Under the pieces are notes generated by a model that did no database searches, was not told where the DNA came from, and worked only from the letters and a program-made list of their open reading frames with translations. This document shows, one piece after another, positions 33,391-43,377 of a stretch of 64,000 bases of DNA. Origin of the DNA: Iris pallida (Eukaryota > Streptophyta > Magnoliopsida > Asparagales > Iridaceae). The position numbers were made by a program, and so were the translations under genes. Location of the stretch: positions 20,345,778 through 20,409,777 of the forward strand of contig JANAVB010031417.1 of the NCBI GenBank assembly GCA_029216955.1, given 5' to 3'. Numbering within the stretch: position 1 is the stretch's first letter; the number at the start of each line of letters is the position of its first letter.

Positions 33391-35396
33391 CAACGGCGGA
33401 CATCATTTTGACCCAAAATTATCGTTTTGCCCCTGTGTCCAAATTGGACTTATGGGTAGGCTATCCTAGCTGAATTGACCGTTCTGGACACGTTGGTGAT
33501 ATTTATTTTATCATCCGATAACATCTGTAGATTTTGTTTATGTATTATCCTTAATTTATAATTAATTATTTTTCCAGAAATTGTTACTTTCTGTTTTTGA
33601 ATTTTTATATATATTTTAATTTCTGTAAAAATCTGGGAAAATTATATTTAAATACTATGTTAATTTAGCTAATTTATTATAATTTTTCCGGCATTTAATG
33701 AGTACTTTTGGTATTTTATAAAAATGGGAAAACAGAACTCATTTTCAGGATACATGTTTTTGCTGATTTTTAATAAATATTTGTGAGGGTTTATAAATCC
33801 CAGAAAAATTAGTATAAATTTCTATAATTAACAAGGATCATTTTGGTACTTTATTTTATATATATTTGAGCTTTTTGTCTATCTCAAAAATTGTTGGAAC
33901 TTAGTGTACAGTTTGATTTATTTATTGAATAATTACGACTTTTAATATTTTGTGTTGTTTTGAGTTATAGACGTATTGGACCTCACCCCGCACTAGTGTA
34001 AAGATCCTACGAAGTTAGTTTGTGTATAGTGGCACTCCACATTAGACTTTTTATGCTAGGTCCCCACTTGACTAGTTTGACTAAAATGTTTGATTAGAGT
34101 TGACTTTGACCTAGATTGGCTTAGAAATCATATAGATTGTATTAGTTCTTTCGTTTACTTTTATTTTGGACATGTCATAACTGTATTACTCTATTTTAGG
34201 ACATTGTGACCCTGGTACAGACATCTGATATTACACTACTCTTTACAGAGTATCAGGCGAGTACATTCTCTGATAGTTCTCTCATTTATTTGTCAATTAC
34301 TGTATTTCAGTTCTAGTTAGTTCTATGTGATTCTCTGTATCAACACGTATGGATATTTCTGGATTCATGTATGCGACACATACCTTACTTACTGACCTCT
34401 ATTACTGGAATCATTCCGGAATCATTTCTGGAATCATCATTTGGCCGGACTCATCTCGATTCTTGTGTCTTGTACTGGATTCACTTGCTGGGCGGGAAAA
34501 TATTGAGTAAGACTTGTAGACATACCCCAAATCTGGAATCTCCAACTAGAATCTACTGGAAGCATAGCCATCTCTTGCCTGATCCGTAAGAGATGTGCCT
34601 GATACCTACAGCCGTTTACATGTCGACCTCGGTATTTTAAAATACACTGTTAGATCATAGTTGGACTCACCCTGGATTCATTGATCACTGTTGGACTCAT
34701 CTTGTACTGGAATTCATCTGGTATCGGATTATATGGACTGGACTCACACTGGGATTACATTAGACTTATATTGTACTGTCTGGACTCATACATGTTATTC
34801 TAGTTCAGTTAGCTTTTATTACTGTCATCATTGCCATGATTCTTCTCTTGTTTAGTTACCTTTCTTTTCTTGTATCTTAACTGTTTCTCTATACCATCAC
34901 CTGAATATAAAGTACCATGTTCATCAATAAAACTGTCTATAACTGCTTTGGAGTTCTCTGTCATTTACTTGAATTTTCTAGATGGGTTGTACTCGTTCCT
35001 GTCCTGATTGGACCTGTTGAAAATATTACAGATGATAGTCCTGAGGATACATGCCCTACTTACCATGGACCTGGCCTTAGCTCCAGAAGAGGCCCCAGCG
35101 GGGAACCTTGCTTAGTTATCTTTTATGTGTTTAGTAGACTTAGACTTTGTCTGTTCTTATATTTGGATACTGGACTTTGTCTCCAGTTAGATACTTTCGT
35201 TATGTATTATTAAATCTGTGTTTGTTTACCTTCGCTTATAGATGCTGTGTTGTGATGAACATTTAAATGTGATTTTAGAACCGTTAGTAGCTTAGATCCT
35301 TTATTGTCTATTCTTAGAACAGCTTACTACGCTTTAACAAGCGTAGGCTGGACATGGCTCGGCCTGGCCCAACAATTTGGGTAACGGGTCGTGACA

Positions 35397-38144
35397 GCTG
35401 GTCCCGTAGGACCAGCATTTACTCACTCACACACACGAAATGGTAAAACCCCACTCTCCTATTTTTCCTCCCTTTCTTCACTCTCCAGCACACACGCAAG
35501 CCCCAACTCCCCTTTAATTACTCCACTCTCACCCCACCTCCTCACTCACTCATGAAGAACAGATTTTAACTCTCTTATTCTTCTCTCAACTCCCCCACAC
35601 AGAACATTGTTTCCCCACCAACCTCACCTCTCTCCCTCTCTGTTCTCTCTGGAGCACAACTCAACCCCCTTCGCCCCTCAAACCCGAGCGCGCCCCGACC
35701 ATCCTCCGACCGGTCACCCCGACCAGCGCGCTCGCGGCCGAGCCATCCCTCCGACGGCCGCGCCCCGGCCTGTGCTCCGGCCAACCGCCCATGTCGCCGC
35801 CCTCCAGCGCCGACTCCGGCGATCCTGACCAGCGCGCCCTTCGCGCCAGCCCCGCTCCCCCGCGAGTTCCAGCCGTCCGCCGACCCCTTCGCGCCTCCCT
35901 CCGGCCGACAGCGCCGCCCTTGCGCGTCGACGCCGGCGTTCCCCGCCGACCAGCCCCGACTCCGGCATGCCCCTCTGCGTCCCTGTCACCAGCGCCCTAG
36001 CTGCTGTTCCCCGTTGGCCGATCCCCCTTTGGCCAGCGCCCCTGGTCAGTTCCCTTTGGGCGAGCTTTCCCTGCTGTTTCCCGCCGTGCCCTAGCTTCGG
36101 CATTTTCCAGCATTTTCGACGACGCTGCTGATTTCAGCACTGTTTTCGGAAATACTTTTGCTGTGCTGGATCTCTATTCTTTCTATTATTCATCTGAGAG
36201 CTCTAGCCGAGCAATCCGAGGTATAACCCCCTGTCCCGCTCATTTTATTATTTTAGTCGATGATGAAATGGTCCCCGATTCCCTTTGGGAATTCGGTTCT
36301 AGCGACGTCGTAATTTTTCGGGACTTTCGGAAAGGTCCTGTGAATTATTTTGGATTCCCGGAATATTTCGGGAATGAATTTTTGGTATGTTTTAGCTTTC
36401 CGGATTTTTTCGGGAACGTTATGTGATTTGTGGATTGGAATCGGACTTCCGAAATTATTTCGGGTCGTCCCGATTATTCTGTGGATTGGTTGTGGACTTA
36501 TATATATATAAATTCGGGTTTTTTCTTGGTTTGGGATTTGCAGGAAATTATCGGCGCCAATTTCCAGTTTTTGGGTTGACCAAAAACAGAGGAGATGCTG
36601 CCCGATTTTTCCGTAAATCCTGGATTATTTTTAAAAATGAATTTAAAATGATTTTTTCGGAATTTATTCGATATTTGATTTTGGGTGACGACCGTATCGG
36701 TCAATGGACCCGGCTAAGTGCAAACGAAACCGGTCCCGCCCGGACGTTGAGGCAATTAGCCAAGTTGAGGATCGGACCATATCTGAGACCTATAATTTAC
36801 TCTTATTTTTATATTAAATTTTTATTTATATTTATTTAATATTTCAGTTTAAGACTAACGGCGGTTTGTCTTATTTCAATTTATGTAAATAAATTGTAAT
36901 GTGCATAAGCCCAGCTGGCTGTGGTCTGTAACTGTAATAGCTTAGATTTTCTTGTCATTTCTGGTTTTTCGAGTTTTTGCTATTAACGATTAAAATGACT
37001 AAAAAGTATTTTCGTATAAAATTAATTAATATTTTCTCACCTAAATTGACAAGTTTATTAGTAATTAAAAGTCACGTATTTCTCACTAAATAAGAAAATT
37101 AACTTTATATTTATATTTATAAAAATTATCAAGTTTTTCTAAAATAATCTGGCAGCGACGATGTTTCCGAATTCAAAGTTAAAACGATCTTTTCCCTCGT
37201 ATTAAATCAACGCACTAATAATCGCGTTTTGCTTGTGTTAGCTAATTAAAAGATTTAAAATTGACTAGGGAACAGTTTAGATATTGCAACTAGCTTAGTT
37301 AGCATTAACGATTCTTGGTTTCTGAGACAGCTTATCGAATGTAGGATTTCGAGGAAGAGTCTGAACTTCCATCCCGACGTATCAATCTTTCTAGTCCAGT
37401 CAAACCTGAGGCAAGTACATTTTGTGTTAGTTTACAATTATTTAGTAATCGTTTTAATGCAAGTTTAAACCACGATACAACACAGAACTCTCTCTGAGAG
37501 CACTGACTGTAACTACTGTAACTATTGGGGACTGGGGGAGTAGTGTAATGAGTATGACCACATCCAAACTACTGTAACTACTGTAACTACTGTAACTTTA
37601 TTAGCTTACCCCTCATACACACGGGGATAAGCCGTACCTTACTGTAACAAACCCAAGCCGGTCATATTTCATTGCCTATTCACATCACAGAACTGTAACT
37701 GTTTTAAAACTGTAACTGCTTTATTGTGGATTTCAAAACTGTTTAAAAGTGCATGATTCTATTATTATTTCAATTGTCAAATTTGCATGAATTGTACTTT
37801 GCTCCCTCCTGACTGGAGACCCAACATTTTTAGGTATCACTGATGAGGCTTTGTTCCGCGATATTTTCAAGGTCCCAACTAGAAGACGAGGATTTCGAGA
37901 CTGATGAGCTGTTTGCCTAGTGTTTTCTTTCCTTCTTGATGTATGTAGAAAATGGTTTAAGTTGTATCTTTCATTTCATTGTAAAAGTTTAATAAAGTTT
38001 TAAATTTTCCGATGTTGAGTTGTGACAAATATAGTGTTGTTGTGTGGTTACCTGCTACTGAACAGCTTACTGCCGCTGTCTCAACAACGGTGCAGGCTGG
38101 GCATGATCCAATTCGACCCAATTAGTTGGGATCGGGTCGTGACA
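35397..38144 (+). mobile_element. Long gypsy-type LTR-like block B
   Basis: It starts with a perfect 8-bp-stem hairpin (GCTGGTCC-CGTA-GGACCAGC, 35397-35416), then a CT-rich leader (35417-35660), a GC-rich Pro/Arg-coding-like segment (35690-36110), long AT-rich sequence with (ACTGTAACT)n copies near 37510-37600, and the end GGGTCGTGACA at 38144. The terminal 90 bp resemble block A. The GC-rich frames are not recognised as proteins. True left boundary uncertain. Confidence 0.4.
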
Positions 38145-38760
38145 AATAATTTCTCCAAATTCGGTCAGTTAACCATTTTATGTTTTTTTTTCCTTCTTTT
38201 AATCCCTTTCTTAATAAGTTCCATTTTGGGACTTGTAGATAAATTGTTCCTACTCTGGTCAATATTAACCAGTATGAAATAGTAATTCCACAAACAATTG
38301 TTTGATTGCTTGAACGTGCGATTCACTAGAAACCCATTTTGATTGTTGAAAGTGTCAAGTCTATTTCAAATAAAAGTTGAAAATGTCTGAAATTTTTATT
38401 TTCAATTTTGCAGCATTTACATAAATTTCAAAGCTTGGTTGGTTGTAAATGGAATAATTATGCAACAAAAATTAAAATACATGTACCAATTGCTGCATCA
38501 TTTGTTGCAGCTCTTTTGATTATAACTCTAATTACAACATCAAATGTTGTAAGAAAGTTTCAACTACAAACAAACAAATCACTCTTGAATGAAAATAAAT
38601 GATAAAAATGGTGTAAATTATATAAAAAATATTGTCGTAAATGATGTTGTATTTATTGTCGCCCCCACAAATATATAACAGTTGGAGGATTTGATAAAAA
38701 CCACAATTTATATTAAATAGCATCTAAAAATTAATTTATATTAAAGAAAATACAAAAAAA
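38145..38760. other. AT-rich intergenic DNA
   Basis: No gene, RNA or repeat structure recognised. Confidence 0.4.
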
Positions 38761-38761
38761 T

Positions 38762-39372
38762 TTATATAGAGTAAAGAATTTTAACGAAATTGTGAAAAAA
38801 GTAACAAGTTTGAGAAAATTTTAATTTGGGTAACGAAACAACATTTCCTATGGCGTGCTGAGGGGTTTGGGTACTGCAGAAGTGTGGTCGGCCGGGCACG
38901 CCATAAGTAATGTAGTGTCATGGGTAGCACGCCATGAGTGATGGAGTGTCATGAGTGGTGCTCCATGAGTAATGGAGTGTCATGATTCGTGATGGGAGTG
39001 GTGCTCCATGAGTAATGGAGTGTTATTGGTGGTGGAGTGTGGTGCTCCATGAGTAATAGAGTGTTATGGGTGGTGGAGTGGTTGGCTGGGAAAGGCCACG
39101 CCTCATGGCGTGTGGTGGGGGTGGGATGGGATGGTGCCTCGGAAAAGGTCACGCCTCATGGCGTGTGGTGGGGGTGGGATGGGATGGTGCTCGGGAAGGG
39201 CCATGGGTTATGGCGCGTGGCCGAAGGCGAAATTTCCAAGAGAGGAAATGCCATCAGTGAACAGCATGCGCCATCAATGATGTTGTTTCGTTACCCAAAT
39301 TAAAATTTTTCTAAACTTGTTACTTTTTTTACAATTTCGTTAAATTTTTTTACTCTATATGAAAATTTCTGA
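38762..39372. mobile_element. Long-TIR DNA transposon (Mutator-like, non-autonomous) with GC-rich core
   Basis: The termini pair over about 85 bp: ATATAGAGTAAA...TAATTTGGGTAACGAAACAAC (left, about 38764-38850) with GTTTCGTTACCCAAATTA...TACTCTATAT (right, about 39285-39361). The interior is made of short direct repeats, CTCCATGAGTAATGGAGTGT (several copies, 38950-39065) and GTCACGCCTCATGGCGTGTGG followed by TGGGGGTGGGATGGGATGGT (two copies, 39090-39190). These are themselves palindromic (CTCCATgagtaATGGAG). Long TIRs are typical of Mutator-like elements. A clean target duplication was not resolved. Confidence 0.7.
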
Positions 39373-41680
39373 AGAAAATATTGTAAATGGTTCAAAAAGT
39401 GTTACATATAACCCTATTTACGGCCAACCAAATGCCTCATCTATGGTTTATCACAAAAATGTATTTACATTTTCTAGAAATTGTAGGTTATCCGTTGACT
39501 TTTAAGCAACCAAATAGGTTTTATAACTAACTTTAGCAGCATAAGAACTACACAACCATGACAAAGGAAAAGAAACTACAACTATATTTATGTATATGCA
39601 ATTGTTTGGTGCAAGCAATATGCAAGTGAATGCAAATTGTTTTAAACCAATGCAATTGTTTGGTTGCAAGTGAGTAGAGTTTAAAAAAATGACTCGATAA
39701 AAATCTACATGCGAGTTTTTTTTGAAATTTTTATTTGGTTACAAGATTTTATTTCCTCAAAAATGTCAATTATATTACTTTTTCCAGCATGGTAATGTGC
39801 AAATAAAATAACTTAAAGTAAAATTTTATCCAAATATCACTTGAGTGGTGAATAAAAAAAAATTAATTTGACATGTCAGACTTTACTTAGTAACTAAATA
39901 TAAAAAATTACAAAAGTGAAAAAAATATATGTTCACCTTTTTCACTTTACTTATTTACAACCAAATGGGTTAGCAAAATTGTTCCAACATAATATACAAC
40001 TGACCAAAACAATAAAGAATAAAACCTTTGTTGTTATAATGTCCAATATAGTGAAAAAACGTAAAAAAAAAATTCTATGTAAAAATAATAATTTATTTTT
40101 AAAATGTAAAAAATAAATAAAAATATACTTATATGCAAATCATTAAATAATAAAGGTTTACATGTAAAACAATATATAAAAGTTTAATTCTTAATATTTG
40201 TAAAAAAAATGTTATTCCTAAGGATGTTTTCTTACCAATATAAATTTATATATTTTTTTTAATTGTAAAAGAAAAGTCCAATCTAAGAACAGTTTTTTTC
40301 CAATAAATGTCCATCCTAAAGATATTTATTTTAATAATCTTGTTAAGTTAATAAAATTGTTTATTTTTTTGTTGATAATTTTGTTTAATTTTATTACAAA
40401 TTTAATCTATGAGTTACGAGAGAAACGTTCAATCCATGTATGTTGTTGACCTAAGAGCATTTCATTTATCCTTTTACAAATTTGTCAATATATATGTTGT
40501 TTCTGTTTTCTCATAGCTTTAGGGAACGTCTAATGTTTTATATTCATAAGAATCAACTTTATATTCGTTATCCATGAGAAAGAAATTCAACATTCTATAC
40601 CAATGTTTGGTTAGGTTAAAAATATGTATCCCGAAAAAATTATTTATTCTATTTTCATGTTTGCTTCATACATGAATAGAAATCTTAATTTGTTTAGATT
40701 TTCATAAATAATATTTCATTAAATTTATTATGTTATTATGACCCAAATTCAAGGTGGCATTGAGGGTATCATAGTAAAAAAAAATGTAATTGATGCACCA
40801 ACCAACATTCCATGGAAAGTAAAAATATTCACAAAGAGGGTTTGGACTTTGGATTTCACTTTCCTACATACATGGCATCTAAAGTCCTCCATATTCTCTT
40901 CTAATTTTCAATTCCACACTTATCAGGATAAAGAACAAAACATGCCCTAGTGCTATGTACGATTTTTTTATTAAATATAATTAAAAAGGTTTTTTTTTTT
41001 ATACTATTTCAACAATACAAAAGTTAATACTAACATATGCAAATCAACGTACGCCTAAAAGTTAGATACAATAACGGAGAGAAAGTGAGAGTGGGAACTA
41101 TAAGATACTATTTGAGAATTGGAGAAAAGTGAGGATGAAAACAAGTTAAGGAAATCAAACGAAACGATGTTTGGGAAGGGAAGGAAAATTTAAGGAAAAA
41201 ATAGAGGATATTTTATCAAATGTCCTCATTTAGAATATAGAAACTAACATATATTCTTATTCTTAAAAAATAAATGCTCCATTTCTTTGTCAATAATCTA
41301 AAAGTTTGATAAATAGTGGGAGTATATCTTAAAATGTTATTTGTTCCATACAAATGAATGAGAACAATTGCTAGTTTTTTTTTTTAAAAGGAGTGGAGTA
41401 TACGCTAGTTTTAATAATTTGAATGAGGCATTTGCTAAAATATCAAAAAGAACTGTGGGTCCCACTAAATTTTTTTCTTTCAAGAGCCAAAGGAAAATGG
41501 AAAAAAAAATGAGAAAATTATAGGAGAATTTATTTCATAGTCCCTACAAAATGAATAAAGAATACCAAGAATAAAATACTAATTATATCTCTATAAAAAA
41601 CAGGAATTTTTTTTTTCCTACTTTTTTTAAAATAATTTTTTTTGTCTTTATCCATAAAAGTTACCAAACACAAAACCAAG
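39373..41680. other. Very AT-rich intergenic DNA
   Basis: No gene recognised. The phrase TGCAA(T/G)TGTTTGGT recurs near 39598-39665. Otherwise no structure seen. Confidence 0.4.
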
Positions 41681-41886
41681 TCTTACAATGGGATCTCAAC
41701 TATAGAAGAAAAGCCAAAAGAGTAAATGTGGATTTGTTGACAGTGCAGTACAGTCCAAAGGAGCACGGAGAATCTCAATGCTGTGTGTGGAGTCTGAACG
41801 AGATGGGTCGGGAGCTGCCAAACAAATATACAATTCCCCAAACTAAAATCTCTCCCATCTCGCTTCCAATCCAAAACATAAATAAA
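41681..41886 (+). promoter_or_regulatory. Displaced upstream promoter segment of the AFB4/5-like gene
   Basis: Less AT-rich than its left neighbour and directly upstream of the transposon at 41887. With the element and one TAAATAAA copy removed, this segment would join the sequence at 43266 and continue into the gene's leader. It is therefore probably the original proximal promoter, now 1.4 kb further away. Confidence 0.5.
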
Positions 41887-43265
41887 GGTAAATTATAAGG
41901 GCACAGCACATTTTGATCAGAGCTATTCAATATTAGTTTTCTATTATTTACAAGTTTGTTACTGAAAAAATTACTCAGGGCTATCCAAGTGGTAGGTATA
42001 AAAGATAAGTGTTATAATTTTTGTTTTCTTACTCACTCTCCATTCCTCACAAGAAGAAGAACAAGAACAAGAAAAAAAAAAAAACAAGAACAAGAACATC
42101 AATTTTTGCAAACCTAGTTTATTTTAATTTTTTGCTCTCTTCTAATTTCTCAGATCTCTTTCTCCAAATCCTACTTTACTTTTCTTCTTCTTGTTTGGAC
42201 ATTATGGATGAAACCCTAGTTGTAGAAGAAATTTGGTTATTAAATCTATCAAATCTATTAATCTATTAGTCTATTAACCAATTTTTCTTTATTAATAGAA
42301 GAATTATGCATGAAATCCTAGTTGTAGAAGAAAACTATGGAAGAAATCCTAGTTGTAGAATAATTGGGTTTATATCAGGACTGCCACAATTTCTGACAGT
42401 CCTAGAAGTATTGAGGCCTGCCAGAAATTGTGGCAGTCTTGAAATAGACTCGATGTACAACAGGACTGCCACAATTGCTGGCAGTCCTAGAAGTAATGAG
42501 GACTGTCAGGAATTGTGGCAGTCTTGAAATAAACTCGATGTACAACAGGACTGCCACAATTTCTGGCAGTCCTAGAAGTAATAAGAACTGCCAGGAATTG
42601 TGGCAGTCCTGAAAGGGACATGCTCTACAACAGGACTGCCACAATTTCTGGCAGTCCTAAACATATTGAGGACTGCCAGAAATTGAGACAGTCCTGAAAA
42701 ATACTTGCTGTACAGCAAGTTCATTTCAGGACTGTCACTATTTCTGGCAGTCCTAAAGTCGACATTTCCGAATGAAAAAAACATGTTAGGATTTATTTTA
42801 ATCTTGATAATAGAGTGAAATATGTATTTTAGGATTTATTTTAATGCATTCTTTGTGAGAAAAGAAGTATTTAACCTTTATTTTCATACATTTTAGGGTT
42901 TATTTAATTTTTTGGGTGCCATCGAAATTGGGAAATAGAAAGAAAGTAGGGTTTTGATGGAGATGGTGATGATGGGAATGGTGGAGAAGAAGAAGATGAT
43001 GATGATGAGAAAAAAACTAGGATTTTGATGAAGATGTGAGAATAGAAATGGTGGAGAAGAAGAAGATGGATAGAAGAAGAAGAAAACTAGGATTTGTGAA
43101 GAGAGAAAGTGAAATTTAGAAATGAGAGTGATTTTCGGGTTTGGGGGGCTGTGGAGTTTGGACAGTCCCATAAATGAAAATTTTGGACAGCCGAAGTAAA
43201 AGTAGCCTGGCTAGTCAAAATCCTGGCTAGCCCGGATTAAAAAAGGTTGTGCCTTGTAATTAGCC
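41887..43265. mobile_element. 1379-bp non-autonomous DNA transposon in the promoter
   Basis: Flanked by an 8-bp direct repeat TAAATAAA (41879-41886 and 43266-43273). Imperfect terminal inverted repeats pair GGTAAATTATAAGGGCACAG at the left with GGCTAATTACAAGGCACAAC read from the right end. The subterminal regions echo each other (GGGCTATCC; GGACAGCC; GGCTAGCC). The interior holds a palindromic tandem array (42377-42755), CTT/GAAGAA-rich flanks, and no transposase. The 8-bp duplication suggests hAT, but the ends are not classical hAT ends; Mutator-like origin is possible. Confidence 0.75.
42377..42755. repeat. Tandem array of palindromic 85-bp units
   Basis: Four units start at 42377, 42462, 42547 and 42632, with an incomplete fifth at 42728. 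Each unit holds a 25-bp near-palindrome (arms GGACTGCCA and TGGCAGTCC around a 7-base centre CAATTTC) followed about 10 bases later by its exact reverse complement. This gives nine copies of the motif in alternating orientation. Any transcript across it would fold into extended hairpins. Confidence 0.92.
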
Positions 43266-43276
43266 TAAATAAATAC
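43266..43276 (+). promoter_or_regulatory. TATA-like box of the AFB4/5-like gene
   Basis: TAAATAAATAC lies about 105 bp upstream of the start codon. It overlaps the right copy of the 8-bp target duplication made by the adjacent transposon, so the insertion duplicated the box and kept one copy at the native distance from the leader (43277-43377, CT-rich near the ATG). Confidence 0.5.
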
Positions 43277-43377
43277 ACGCACACTTTCAACACACTAGGA
43301 AAAGTTTTACTCCAATACCAATTGCTCTCGTCAAAAGAGTAGATAGAGTTCTCTACTCCCTTCCCCCTCCTCCCATT

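Larger units (their letters stand above)
31650..35396 (+). mobile_element. Long gypsy-type LTR-like block A
   Basis: The block has an 80-bp (TA)n tract (31763-31838), a CT-rich leader, a GC-rich segment (32080-32520), three diverged direct repeats, AT-rich sequence, and a 3' end GAACAGCTTACT...GGGTCGTGACA at 35396. The same 3' end closes block B at 38144. Order and the ...TGACA terminus parallel the 2.36-kb LTR at 60039-62396. The 5' boundary is not defined, and no gag or pol follows, so it may be a solo LTR or a truncated element. Confidence 0.45.

Noticed and set aside
42377..42755. CRISPR array
   Set aside because: Repeats are contiguous and palindromic with no unique spacers, and the genome is plant nuclear.
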